Positions 33,053 through 42,109 of a DNA stretch of 55,556 nt are shown in pieces. The stretch is from Mesorhizobium norvegicum. Lineage in GTDB: Bacteria > Pseudomonadota > Alphaproteobacteria > Rhizobiales > Rhizobiaceae. Numbering within the stretch: the stretch's first letter is position 1; each line of letters opens with the position of its first letter. Location: assembly GCF_004919685.1 (NCBI RefSeq), contig NZ_SMYZ01000046.1, positions 1 through 55,556 on the forward strand. Direction: 5' to 3'. Position numbers and translations under genes: made by a program. The notes under the pieces were generated by a model, which saw only the letters and a list, made by a program, of their open reading frames with translations, did no database searches and was not told where the DNA came from.

Positions 33053-34336
33053 TCAAGGATGCGGCGTCGCAACGGGCGCAAGAGCTTTGATGTAACGTGC
33101 GATCGCCTGGCGGTCGCCGTCAAGCAGCATTGTCGTGTTGGTCACGACATCGGCCATGGAGGATCCGACGCGACCGTGGTTGGGCGTTTCCCCCGTTTTG
33201 AGCATCGTTGCGATGTCGTTCTCTGTCCATTCTCCTAACCGGTCCTGGGTGATGTTCGGAACGAACCCCGTGCCTTGAGGATCGATGCCGCCGGCAAAGC
33301 GGGTATCCGGCTTAATTGCGCCCATCGCGTTCCGTGTAGAGTGGCACTCCGCGCAATGCGATACGGTCTCGACGAGATAGGCGCCGCGATCATGTACAGG
33401 GTCCCCGTCGAGATGCGCAGCGGTTCTTCCTTGGCTAAAAAACAGCAGTTTCCAAATCCCGACGGATCGCCGAATGCTGAACAGGATCGCGGGACTATGC
33501 GGCGGCGCACGCCCCGCTACCTTTGGGAGGGTCTTGAGATAAGCGTAAAGGTCCCTGACGTCCGCGGCTGTCATGCTGGTAAAGCTCGTGTAGGGAAAAG
33601 CGGGATAGTAGTGTTTACGCCCTGGCGACACGCCGCCGATGAGCGCATTTGCCAGGTCGGTAACGCTCCATGCGCCGATCCCATCGACGGGATTGGGGGA
33701 AATATTGGGAGGCCGAAACGTGCCAAACGGTGAAGCCAGCGCCATACCGCCGCCAAGCCTCAGGCGGTCAGGCTGTCCCGGTGTTGCGTGACAGGAAGAG
33801 CAATCCCCCGCATTGAAGACCTGCTCACCGTTGGCGACATCGCCTGCGCCATCGAATTGTTGATCCTGATCCGAAAACGGGGGCCGCGCCGCGGTCATGT
33901 ACCACAGGGCTGCGCCGGCAACGCCTGCACACAGGAAAACTGCGAGAGCAAATTTCCACACAGTGTTCATGCTGGCGTTCCGCCAGCGGTCCGGCGGCGA
34001 CGCCTCGCTCTTGCCTTCCATTCCGACCTTCATGTGAGAAAGTTGCTCAAGGCTGCATCGCAGCCGAGGCCGGGTTGGATCGGAGATATCGAGCTTGTCC
34101 CAGGGTATGCGGTACAGGCAATCGCGGTGGCGCAGGTGAAAGAGATCCAGAACCGCGCTGCCAATAGCCAGGGCGGAGAGGCGCTCGAAAGCGGCAAAAA
34201 TGCCGACGTGGAATTCGGTAACGAGCAGATCGTCACCGTCACGCTCTGCGCGTATCTCCTCTATGTGACCGACCTTCTTGCCGCTCAGCGAGAGCACCCG
34301 TCGACCGGCAAGATGTTCGAGGTTGACGGTGACCAT
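33053..34336 (-). CDS. PRC-barrel-like domain fused to membrane diheme cytochrome c (427 aa)
   Basis: Residues 1-105 look like a PRC-barrel-type module (HLAGRRVLSLSGKKVGHIEE, then YRIPWDKLDISD) with no heme site. After a linker, a membrane anchor at about 124-148 leads to a periplasmic diheme cytochrome: CSSCH at 179-183 and CAECH at 328-332, with PYTSFTSMTAADVRDLYAYL between, as in the cytochrome subunits of alcohol or gluconate dehydrogenases. No stop separates the parts. An internal ATG at 33970 could start the cytochrome alone, but no good ribosome binding site was seen. It is the last gene of an operon with the NRAMP transporter. Confidence 0.75.
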   Translation of the reverse strand: MVTVNLEHLAGRRVLSLSGKKVGHIEEIRAERDGDDLLVTEFHVGIFAAFERLSALAIGSAVLDLFHLRHRDCLYRIPWDKLDISDPTRPRLRCSLEQLSHMKVGMEGKSEASPPDRWRNASMNTVWKFALAVFLCAGVAGAALWYMTAARPPFSDQDQQFDGAGDVANGEQVFNAGDCSSCHATPGQPDRLRLGGGMALASPFGTFRPPNISPNPVDGIGAWSVTDLANALIGGVSPGRKHYYPAFPYTSFTSMTAADVRDLYAYLKTLPKVAGRAPPHSPAILFSIRRSVGIWKLLFFSQGRTAAHLDGDPVHDRGAYLVETVSHCAECHSTRNAMGAIKPDTRFAGGIDPQGTGFVPNITQDRLGEWTENDIATMLKTGETPNHGRVGSSMADVVTNTTMLLDGDRQAIARYIKALAPVATPHP

Positions 34337-34338
34337 CC

Positions 34339-34701
34339 TCAGGCTCCCGGGATGCGGCCGATGACGTGGTCGCGCAGCCAGTCCTGCCAGTCGAAGATCG
34401 CCGTCCGACGCACGTCGATGTCGACTTTGATGTCGACATCAATATCGCGCACCTTCTTCCAGGCTATGCGGTGGGGCTCGGCATGGCGCTCCCCGCCAAG
34501 CCTTGCCGCGAGCCATGCCATCCAGCGCCCCGGCCGCGCACCCAGGCGGCGCGCCAGCGTGATCGCCCCGAGTTCGATCGCAACGATCCTTGGCGGCTTG
34601 TCCGGCCTCAGCTCGGCCACCAGTCCGTCTACCTTGCCGATCTTGACCTGCTTGCGGTCAACGACCTGTTTGTCCAGTAGATCGCGCAGCAAATCCATCA
34701 C
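34339..34701 (-). CDS. PRC-barrel-like protein (120 aa)
   Basis: MMDLLRDLLDKQVVDRKQVK then IGKVDGLVAELRPDKPPRIV resembles a PRC-barrel domain; the rest is basic, ending in a VDIDVKVDID-like alternating strand region. There is no membrane segment. It overlaps the NRAMP gene by four bases (ATGA) and lies two bases before the PRC/cytochrome fusion, which has a related N terminus. PRC-barrel proteins often regulate partner transporters or bind RNA; here a link to the transporter is inferred from coupling. Confidence 0.7.
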   Translation of the reverse strand: MMDLLRDLLDKQVVDRKQVKIGKVDGLVAELRPDKPPRIVAIELGAITLARRLGARPGRWMAWLAARLGGERHAEPHRIAWKKVRDIDVDIKVDIDVRRTAIFDWQDWLRDHVIGRIPGA

Positions 34702-35918
34702 GAACCTCCGAAAATCTGCAAGGGAATGGTCACCACGGCAAGGACGAAGCCGAGCGCGATGATGAAGATCACCGCAGCGTTCGAAATCATGCCATTGCGA
34801 TGCTCACCGACATAGCGCTCATCGTTGAGCAGGAAGAGAAACGGCACCACGGTAAGCGGCAGGCTGGCAGCCGTTACGGCCATGGAGAAGATGGTGAGTT
34901 TCAGCGGATCGAGGCCAAGCGTTATCGGGATGGCGGCAAGCAGCAGCGACAGCGTATAGATACCGCAGAAGGCGGGATCCTCGCGGGGCTTGAGGTCCTC
35001 GCCCCACGTCCATCCGAAGCCTTGGGCCACCAGATATGCCTGCTGCAGGCCGATTTCGAGTGCAGCGCCGAAGCAGGCTATGGCAAGCGATGCAATGAAC
35101 AGGACAAAGCCCCAGAAACCGAATGTCGGGATCAGCAGCAGGGGCAATTGGTGGTAATCGTTGACCTGGTTGATGCCGTGCGCGCCAAGCACAAGGGCGG
35201 CCACGATCAGCACGCCGACCGAGATCGTGCCGCCGAAGGTCATGCCGAGGCCGGCAATGGCGCGATTGGTGCCGAGGTAGGTTTTGTTCCAGTGATCCTC
35301 GATGGCGCCCGAGGAATAGAACGTGAAAAGGTAAGGCGATATCGATGCGCCCAGAATACTGACTGCCATGAACCAGTAGTTTGCCCCGTCATGCTCCGGG
35401 AGGCTGGGTATTGCGCCGGCCGCAACCGCTTTCCAATCCGGTTTCAGCATCACGGCGGCGACCACGAAGCAGAGCGTGACAAGACCGAGGATCGCCACGC
35501 CCTTCTCGATGAAACCGAACGTGCCTTTCCAAAGCAGCAGCCATGTCAAGAAGGCCACTGGCAGCGCCCACCATTGGAAGCCTATCCCTGTCGCAAATTC
35601 CGCCGCGATCGCAACGCCGCCGATCTCTGCCGACATCACCATGAAGTTGACCAGCAAGGTGGCAAACAACGGCCACAGGAAGGCGTTGAATCCGAACCGC
35701 TCGCGGATTGCGTCGACGATCGTGTGGCCGCTGACGGAAGCGAACCGGCCAGCCATCTCGACCAGGAAGATGATGCAGATCGTACCCAGCAGGATTGCCC
35801 AGATCAGCCGGAACCCGAAAGTCGCACCGGCTTGCGCTGCTGTCGCCATCGACCCGACCTCGAGGAAGCCGCCAACGCTGGTGACGATGCCAAGCGAAAT
35901 TTCAACCAGCTTCTTCAT
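34698..35918 (-). CDS. NRAMP family transporter with atypical metal-site motifs (406 aa)
   Basis: Eleven hydrophobic helices with the NRAMP fold. The helix-1 site, normally DPGN, reads EVGS (residues 20-23, in VGGFLEVGSMATAAQAGATF). The helix-6 site, normally MPH, reads SPY (193-195, in GASISPYLFTFYSSG). Both usual manganese/iron ligand sets are therefore replaced, as in divergent NRAMP-related clades that move other ions such as magnesium. The ion moved here is unknown. The gene overlaps the lipoprotein upstream and the PRC-barrel gene downstream by ATGA each. Confidence 0.85.
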   Translation of the reverse strand: MKKLVEISLGIVTSVGGFLEVGSMATAAQAGATFGFRLIWAILLGTICIIFLVEMAGRFASVSGHTIVDAIRERFGFNAFLWPLFATLLVNFMVMSAEIGGVAIAAEFATGIGFQWWALPVAFLTWLLLWKGTFGFIEKGVAILGLVTLCFVVAAVMLKPDWKAVAAGAIPSLPEHDGANYWFMAVSILGASISPYLFTFYSSGAIEDHWNKTYLGTNRAIAGLGMTFGGTISVGVLIVAALVLGAHGINQVNDYHQLPLLLIPTFGFWGFVLFIASLAIACFGAALEIGLQQAYLVAQGFGWTWGEDLKPREDPAFCGIYTLSLLLAAIPITLGLDPLKLTIFSMAVTAASLPLTVVPFLFLLNDERYVGEHRNGMISNAAVIFIIALGFVLAVVTIPLQIFGGS

Positions 35919-36376
35919 GATTTCGGCGCGACATATTTGGTATAGGCGGCGAGTTCGGCAGTAGCCGTCCGAAGGTCCTGCAGCGCCTGACCCACCTGTC
36001 GCGGGTTGCCAGCCTCAACCCCCGCCTGGGCGCGCCTTGCCGCAGCAGACAGCTGGCCGATCGCCGTGACGACACCACGTCGCTCGCCGGGTTGATCAGA
36101 GTTGTCAGACTGGAGCTGCCGTCTGGCCTCGGCAAGGATTTCGGCCGTCGATTGCAATGCCGCCGATGCATAGTCCGACGGTGCGGCGCCGGCGGCCCAG
36201 GCGTCCACGACCATGGCCGCCGTCTGCGAAGCCGACGCCGCGATTTTTGATTGCTGTTCGATGGGCTCCGAAGACGAACAGGCCGCCAATGCGAGCAGGG
36301 TCAGCAACAGGTAGGAGCGCCAAAGCCAAAGGTTTTTGTCACGGGAAATCCCTGCGGCTAGTTGCATGGCAGCCAT
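35915..36376 (-). CDS. Putative lipoprotein (153 aa)
   Basis: The signal WRSYLLLTLLALAACSSSEP has a clear lipobox (LAAC). The mature part is alanine-rich and helical (AAMVVDAWAAGAAPSDYASA, then AARRAQAGVEAGNPRQVGQA). The start at 36376 (or 36367) is chosen so the signal peptide has a normal length. It is the first gene of the lipoprotein-NRAMP-PRC-cytochrome operon and ends with ATGA overlap. No family is recognised. Confidence 0.75.
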   Translation of the reverse strand: MAAMQLAAGISRDKNLWLWRSYLLLTLLALAACSSSEPIEQQSKIAASASQTAAMVVDAWAAGAAPSDYASAALQSTAEILAEARRQLQSDNSDQPGERRGVVTAIGQLSAAARRAQAGVEAGNPRQVGQALQDLRTATAELAAYTKYVAPKS

Positions 36377-37141
36377 CCAGTTATCCTCCGGCCAAACTGT
36401 GTTGCGGACGATGTCTGCTGGAGGCGTTGACGTGCGGGACGACGGGCATAGCCGTTGCGTTTCCCTCCGTCTGGAGCATATCTGCACCTGATCGGTATGA
36501 TCGGTGACATCAGGCGCCCCGGACTACAGATTTCGGCTTCCTAGGAAAGCGGACCACGTCGATGGGCGAGGTCGATTGTGACATCCCGGAGGGATTGGGA
36601 CCGGCCTGCTCGCCACCGTCTGGCCCACGAGGGTGCAACGTCACAACGTTTGGCGCCGATAACGCGGTCCGCTGTTCGAAAAGGCGCACAAGTTGGGGGT
36701 GGAGGCCGTCACTCCGGCGCGAGGCCATCTCGTGAAGAAATAGGAAGCAATGCATTGCGTGTCCTTTCCACGCCAACGTCTTCATCGATGCCGTGCAACC
36801 GGACTGCTGCTCCCCAGAGATCGAGTATCGCGCCGAGGTCTGGTTTCGCCCGCCTGCCTCAATATTGGAGAATAAAAGCTGCCGCCGCCGGAAGGTTCCG
36901 CAGCGCTGCACAAATTCACCCGTTAGGGCCGACGGCGACGCCGATCAATGCCGGCAGGCGTTTGCCCGTATGGCCAAACTGGTGGGCTTGCATATTGGCT
37001 CATTCATACTTGCGCGGCTGACATCTCTGTCCGGATCTTCCTCGGGGCCGGTAAAGGCCGATGACCGATACATGCGGCCGAGATCGAACAACCCGTCAGC
37101 CCCCGATAAGTGCGTCGAGTGACGCCTGACGAATATTGATT
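36377..37141. other. Region without recognisable gene
   Basis: About 765 bases. Overlapping frames on both strands (36510-36911 minus, 36578-37021 plus) lack family motifs and start signals. The segment near 36965-36995 (FARMAKLVGLHIG) could be a gene remnant but cannot be supported. Confidence 0.4.
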
Positions 37142-37166
37142 GGAACAGCTTTTCCAGCCGTGCGTT
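37142..37166 (+). promoter_or_regulatory. EcfG (RpoE2) promoter of the DUF892 gene
   Basis: GGAAC (37142-37146), 16-base spacer, CGTT (37163-37166): a perfect consensus 36 bases before the ATG at 37203. Confidence 0.8.
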
Positions 37167-37202
37167 TCGCCCAACTCATCTCGCCAAAATGGAGTGCGTC
37201 CC

Positions 37203-37709
37203 ATGGGACTTTTCACGAAAGACATCGAGACGATGGACGATCTCTTCCTGCACGTTCTGCAGGACATCTACTATGCCGAAAAGCAGATCGTGAAATCGCT
37301 GCCTCACATGATCGAAAAAGCGACCAGCCGCGACTTGACCGCCGCGTTCAAGAGCCATCTCGGGGAGACCGAGATGCATGTTCAGCGTCTGGAGCAAACG
37401 TTCGCACTGATCGGCCAAAGTCCCAAAGGGACTACGTGCCCGGCAATCGACGGCATCATCAAGGAGGCCAACGAGATTGCCGGTGAAATTGCGGAGAAGA
37501 AAGTGCTGGATGCCGCATTGGTGGCCGCTGCTCAGGCGGTCGAGCATTACGAGATTACACGATATGGAACACTGATCGCCTGGGCCGAAGAAACCGACAA
37601 AGGCGCGGTGGCAAAGCTTTTGACAACAACCCTAAATGAGGAGAAAGCGGCTGACAAAAAACTGACGGCGATCGCCGAGCGAAAAGTCAATCAGAGGGCT
37701 GCCAGCTGA
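37203..37709 (+). CDS. YciE/YciF-type ferritin-like DUF892 protein (168 aa)
   Basis: A four-helix ferritin-like protein: DLFLHVLQDIYYAEKQIVKS, HLGETEMHVQRLEQTFALIG, then AAQAVEHYEITRYGTLIAWA and LNEEKAADKKLTAIAE. The conserved E and H residues of the family (YAEKQ, ETEMH, EHYEI, NEEKA) are all present, consistent with a dinuclear metal site. DUF892 proteins are general-stress proteins in many bacteria. A perfect EcfG promoter lies upstream and the FAD/Rieske gene starts 19 bases downstream, suggesting co-transcription. Confidence 0.93.
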   Translation: MGLFTKDIETMDDLFLHVLQDIYYAEKQIVKSLPHMIEKATSRDLTAAFKSHLGETEMHVQRLEQTFALIGQSPKGTTCPAIDGIIKEANEIAGEIAEKKVLDAALVAAAQAVEHYEITRYGTLIAWAEETDKGAVAKLLTTTLNEEKAADKKLTAIAERKVNQRAAS

Positions 37710-37728
37710 TCAATTCAAAGCTGCCAAC

Positions 37729-39279
37729 ATGAACGCGCGCGGTGAACAGATCAAATCTCTGTGGATGAGGATTGAGGTCGATCCGGACGCTCCCCGTTTC
37801 GTGGGCAGACAGCGTTGCGACACGGTCATCATCGGGTCTGGAATTGCGGGACTTTCTGTCGCCTACGAGCTAGCTGCCATAGGCCACAAGGTCATTGTCG
37901 TTGATCGCGGGCGCATAGCTGGCGGCATGACCTCGCGAACGACAGCCCACCTAGCACCGATTTGCGACGACGGGCTCAGCACACTCATGAAATTGCGTGG
38001 CGAGGCTGTTGCGAGGGTCTTTCAGCAAAGCCACGAAGCTGGTGTCGCACGCATAGAACAGATCGTTGACGCGCTCCGCATCGACTGCAACTTCCGCCGA
38101 CTGGATGCCTTCCTGTTCCCGGCAATGGGTACCGATCCCAAGCAGGCCCGCGATCAGCGCCAGAAGGAATTTAAGGCCGCCCGGAAGGTTGGGGCTGCTG
38201 CCGAGCTTGTGACCGGTGTGCCGCTCAAAGGCTTCGAAAAGGCACCGGTCCTGCATTATCCGAACCAGGCAACTTTCCATCCGCTCCGGTATCTCCGAGG
38301 CCTTGCCGACGCGATCCGGGACAAGGGCGGTCTCATCTTCGCAAACAGCGCAGTGATCTCGGTTGATGAATTGCCGGGAGGCGGAGTGCGGGTGTCGGCT
38401 GAGAACGGCGGCTTGATTGAAGCGTCAAACGTGGTTGTTGCCACCAATTCGCCGATCAACGATCGCTTCGAGTTGCACACCAAGATGTCGCCGTACCGAA
38501 CATACGCCATGGCCTTCGTGCTGCCTCGTGGGGACCTTCCCGATGCACTCTTCTGGGATACCGGTGATCCCTACCACTACGTCCGCCTGAACCCCGGTCC
38601 TGGCTTAGTGGATTATCTCATTGCAGGCGGCGCCGACCACAAATCGGGCGAGGCCGACGACGGCGAGGTGCGGTTCGAGGCCATCGAAGCATGGATACGA
38701 GCTTTGGTCCCAACGCTCGGCAAAGAAGTGACCCGCTGGTCGGGACAGGTCCTGGACACGATTGATTATTGCGCCTTCATTGGTCTCAACCCGGGCAGTA
38801 CATCCGTCTACGTCGTCACCGGCGATTCGGGACAAGGCCTGACGCATGGCGCACTTGCCGGTCTTCTCATAGGGGATCTCATCGTCGGCGCATCTAACCC
38901 TTGGACTGCAGTTTACGACCCAAAGCGTAAAACCCAATCCGGGGTCCTCAACTACGTTCGCGAAAACCTCTCAGCGGTGAAGAGCATTGCCGGCTATTTG
39001 CTGCCGGGCGAGTTGAAATCATTGGCTGAGCTTTCTCCCGGCCAAGGCGGAATCTTACGCGATGGAATGCGCAAACTCGCGGCCTGTCGAGACAATGCCG
39101 GGAAAGTCCATCTGCATTCGGCCGTGTGTACCCATGCGGGATGCGAGGTCGCCTGGAACACCGCCGAACAGTGCTGGGACTGTCCTTGCCATGGCTCGCA
39201 ATTTGGTCCCGATGGCGTTGTCCTGAACGGTCCTGCTGTGCTGCCCTTGCAGCCGGCTCAAGTTCGGCGTTCGAAATAA
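37729..39279 (+). CDS. FAD-dependent oxidoreductase with C-terminal Rieske domain (516 aa)
   Basis: The N-terminal dinucleotide-binding motif IIGSGIAGLSVAYELAAIGH opens a DAO-type FAD domain (about residues 28-400). The C-terminal ~90 residues form a Rieske [2Fe-2S] domain with CTHAGC and CPCHGSQFGPDG. This fused plan is common next to stress genes in rhizobia; the substrate is unknown. The gene is 19 bases after the DUF892 gene and probably shares its stress promoter. Confidence 0.92.
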   Translation: MNARGEQIKSLWMRIEVDPDAPRFVGRQRCDTVIIGSGIAGLSVAYELAAIGHKVIVVDRGRIAGGMTSRTTAHLAPICDDGLSTLMKLRGEAVARVFQQSHEAGVARIEQIVDALRIDCNFRRLDAFLFPAMGTDPKQARDQRQKEFKAARKVGAAAELVTGVPLKGFEKAPVLHYPNQATFHPLRYLRGLADAIRDKGGLIFANSAVISVDELPGGGVRVSAENGGLIEASNVVVATNSPINDRFELHTKMSPYRTYAMAFVLPRGDLPDALFWDTGDPYHYVRLNPGPGLVDYLIAGGADHKSGEADDGEVRFEAIEAWIRALVPTLGKEVTRWSGQVLDTIDYCAFIGLNPGSTSVYVVTGDSGQGLTHGALAGLLIGDLIVGASNPWTAVYDPKRKTQSGVLNYVRENLSAVKSIAGYLLPGELKSLAELSPGQGGILRDGMRKLAACRDNAGKVHLHSAVCTHAGCEVAWNTAEQCWDCPCHGSQFGPDGVVLNGPAVLPLQPAQVRRSK

Positions 39280-39388
39280 TGACGGCGCGCCCCCGAGGTA
39301 TTGAGGACCGTAGTGAAGCGCAGTGTCGGCGTTTTTATATGCCAATCGGAAGAGCCTCCCAAATGCCAGAGTATACGAAAGGTCCCAG

Positions 39389-40171
39389 ATGGTCCGTATC
39401 GCAACGTTCAACGTGAATGGCGTCAACGGCCGGCTGCCCGTGCTCCTCAAGTGGCTAGGCGAAACCGGGTGCGACATTGTCTGCCTTCAAGAGCTGAAAG
39501 CGTCGGACGCGAAGTTTCCTGCCGATGCGATCCGGCAAGCCGGCTACGGCGCGATCTGGCACGGTCAGAAGTCTTACAACGGTGTAGCAATCCTGGCCCG
39601 GGGAAAAGAGCCGCTGGAACGTCGGCGCGGCTTGCCTGGGGATCCTGACGACACTCACAGTCGCTATATTGAGGCTGAGGTGGATGGGCTTGTCATCGGC
39701 TGCCTCTATTTGCCCAACGGCAATCCAGCGCCTGGGCCTAAATTCGACTACAAGCTCCGGTGGTTCAATCGTCTGGCCGAATATGGCCAGCTGCTGCTCA
39801 ACGATGGCAAGACCACGGTTCTATGCGGCGACTATAATGTGGTTCCAGCCGCGCTCGATGCCGTGGCGCCAAGACGATGGATCGGCGACGCAGTCTACTT
39901 CCCGGAGAGCCGGCAAGCCTATTCCGGAATGCTTGACAGCGGCTGGATCGACGCCATCCGACACGTTCACCCGGAACGAGCCATCTACACCTATTGGAAC
40001 TTTTCCTACCGAGGCGGTTACGATCAGAGTTCTGGCTTGCGAATGGACCATCTTCTTTTGAGCCCTTCCCTTTCGGAGCGGCTTCGCGGTGCTGGCGTGG
40101 ATGTCGAGACACGAGGATGGGAGAAGCCGAGCGACCACGCACCAGCCTGGATTGAGCTTGCCTGGCCTTGA
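39389..40171 (+). CDS. xthA: Exodeoxyribonuclease III / AP endonuclease (260 aa)
   Basis: The EEP nuclease fold: MVRIATFNVNGVNGRLPVLL, then LQELKA (catalytic Glu), a central tyrosine region, GDYNVVP (Asp and Asn), and C-terminal SDHAP (Asp-His pair). Exonuclease III cuts DNA at abasic sites and trims 3' ends. The start at 39389 follows GAAAGG; an upstream in-frame start at 39323 lacks the family N terminus. A terminator follows. Confidence 0.93.
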   Translation: MVRIATFNVNGVNGRLPVLLKWLGETGCDIVCLQELKASDAKFPADAIRQAGYGAIWHGQKSYNGVAILARGKEPLERRRGLPGDPDDTHSRYIEAEVDGLVIGCLYLPNGNPAPGPKFDYKLRWFNRLAEYGQLLLNDGKTTVLCGDYNVVPAALDAVAPRRWIGDAVYFPESRQAYSGMLDSGWIDAIRHVHPERAIYTYWNFSYRGGYDQSSGLRMDHLLLSPSLSERLRGAGVDVETRGWEKPSDHAPAWIELAWP

Positions 40172-40268
40172 CGAACGGCGCCGATCCTTTAGCGTCCTCT
40201 CCTTCGAGGATCTACCGCGCTTCATATTGCCCCGCCGGTTAACTATGGTGGGGATCACTGTCGGCAAT

Positions 40269-40297
40269 GCCGCCTCTCCGGGAGCGGCGGGCTTTTT
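40269..40297 (+). terminator. Intrinsic terminator after xthA
   Basis: Stem GCCGC (40269-40273)/GCGGC (40284-40288) strengthened by inner CTC/GAG-like pairing, then GGGCTTTTT. Confidence 0.7.
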
Positions 40298-40347
40298 GTA
40301 GGAGCATAAACGCGCCAACAGACCCCGAGCGCTACCAGGAGATTGTC

Positions 40348-41559
40348 ATGCCCCGCAAGCTCGATCTCAGAAGCGGGCGGCCGGTCTGGTTCGCCTACAG
40401 GGCGCCTTCGGTGCCTGTTGAAAAGCTCACGCGCGACGTGAAGACCGACGTGCTGATTGTCGGCATGGGCATCAGCGGCGCCATGATGGCGGAGGCGCTG
40501 ACGCGCGACGGCCATTCGGTGATCTTGATCGACCGGCGCGGCCCGCTGCAGGGTTCGACTCCGGCAACGACGGCGCTGGTGCAGTTCGAGATCGACCAGC
40601 CGCTGATAAAACTTTCGCGCATGATCGGCCGAGCCTCTGCGGAACAGGCCTGGCGACGCTCGCGGCTTGCCGTCCTGAACCTCCGTGGACGTATCGCCGA
40701 ACTGGGCATCGACTGCGGCTCAACCGGCATCAAGTCGCTCTATCTCGCCGGCAACGCGCTCGGACCTTCGCAATTGCACGATGAAGCCGAAGCCCGCAGG
40801 CAGGCCGGCGTCGGTGCAACCTACCTGAGCCACGAACCATTGGCGGAAAAATTCGGCATCGACCGCGGCGCCGCCATTCTCAGCCATGACAACCTCGCGC
40901 TCGATCCGCGCAAGCTCACCGCCGGCCTGCTGCTCAAGGCGATGGAACGCAAGGCGGGGTTTTATGCACCGGTCGAGGCGACGACCATCGAGGACAGTCG
41001 CGACGAGGTTGTTATCGGCAGCAGCCTCGGCCCGACCATTACGGCCAAGCATGTGGTGCTGGCGACTGGCTTCGAACTGACCCATATCGTGCCGGCGACC
41101 GCGCACCGCATCATCTCAACATGGGCAATCGCCACCCGTCGGCAGCCGCGCAACATCTGGCCGGGCGCCGCCTTCATCTGGGAAGCGTCTGAGCCCTACC
41201 TCTATATGCGCGTGACCGCGGACGGGCGCGTCATCTGCGGCGGCGAGGACGAGGATTTCACCGACGAGACCTGTCGCGACTCACTGACGCCGGACAAATC
41301 CGTGCGCATCGCCGAAAAACTCGGCCGACTGTTTCCGAATCTGGACACCGGGCCCGAATTTGCCTGGGCCGGCTCCTTCGGCACTACGACCACGGGACTG
41401 CCCTATATCGGCGCGCTGCCGCAACATCCGCGCCTTCATGCGGTGATGGGCTATGGCGGCAACGGCATCACCTTCTCGCAGATCGCCTCCGAGATCGTTT
41501 CCTCTGCAATCGGCGGTGCCGGCGATACGGATGCGAAGCTGTTCGCGTTCAATCGTTGA
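40348..41559 (+). CDS. FAD-dependent oxidoreductase, DAO family (403 aa)
   Basis: The motif VLIVGMGISGAMMAEALTRD gives the FAD-binding Rossmann fold. The C-terminal part has GTTTTGLPYIGALP and MGYGGNGITFSQIASEIV, the second FAD contact of the DAO family. It lacks the Rieske domain of its neighbour at 37729. The start at 40348 is preceded by AGGAGA at a good distance. The substrate is unknown. Confidence 0.88.
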   Translation: MPRKLDLRSGRPVWFAYRAPSVPVEKLTRDVKTDVLIVGMGISGAMMAEALTRDGHSVILIDRRGPLQGSTPATTALVQFEIDQPLIKLSRMIGRASAEQAWRRSRLAVLNLRGRIAELGIDCGSTGIKSLYLAGNALGPSQLHDEAEARRQAGVGATYLSHEPLAEKFGIDRGAAILSHDNLALDPRKLTAGLLLKAMERKAGFYAPVEATTIEDSRDEVVIGSSLGPTITAKHVVLATGFELTHIVPATAHRIISTWAIATRRQPRNIWPGAAFIWEASEPYLYMRVTADGRVICGGEDEDFTDETCRDSLTPDKSVRIAEKLGRLFPNLDTGPEFAWAGSFGTTTTGLPYIGALPQHPRLHAVMGYGGNGITFSQIASEIVSSAIGGAGDTDAKLFAFNR

Positions 41560-42109
41560 GGCGATTTCCACCTTCAACATGTCAAGTTTAATAGACCGCA
41601 GCCGGCAGGATAGGTTCGTTTCATGGGCTGCGGCGTTGGGGTTGGGCCGCTGCAGGTTGGCAACCCGCCGCGCCGAAAGGCGCGGCGGGAACCGAACCCC
41701 CCTCACGTGCATAACAATGGTAGCAATCCGTTAGAAACGAATGGCGGGAAGCTGCGTCATCTCGATGGGCGGACAATGGCGCATGACGAATGTCCGATGG
41801 CGGTTGCCTTACAATAGGAGCGTGCTGTCCGCTGGGGCCAGGCGATCGCCGAACGGCCGGATGGCGAACTGATTTCGATAGCCGTTAACGGCGGCCATGA
41901 TTGCGACCACGCTGCGAGGCATCGTGCGAAACCCAACGCCTCCGCCGCCAGACGTTGCAGGGTGAGCTCCGCTGTCATCATGCGGTTCCTGACGCCAGGA
42001 CAATCCCTTTATGGGGGTCTCGACTACGAATGCGAGGCAACTCCCAACCAGATCGAAGCGATGGCTGTAAGCATTCGACCACTTCGTGCAAGACTCGAAT
42101 CGGGGGCGC
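41560..42109. other. Region without recognisable gene, with an unusually stable hairpin
   Basis: About 550 bases. No coding frame is supported. At 41664-41689 there is a perfect 11-bp GC stem (CCCGCCGCGCC/GGCGCGGCGGG) closed by a GAAA tetraloop, with no T tract on either side. It could be a factor-assisted terminator, attenuator or small-RNA element. Confidence 0.45.

Noticed and set aside
34800..35945. 381-codon plus-strand frame opposite the NRAMP gene
   Set aside because: No membrane segments or motifs and high Q/R/E content typical of an antisense shadow; the minus strand encodes a clear transporter.
36510..37021. Genes between the lipoprotein and DUF892
   Set aside because: Frames on both strands lack motifs, start signals and consistent composition.
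39256..39388. Exonuclease III start at 39323
   Set aside because: The family N terminus MVRIATFNVNG begins at 39389 with its own ribosome binding site.
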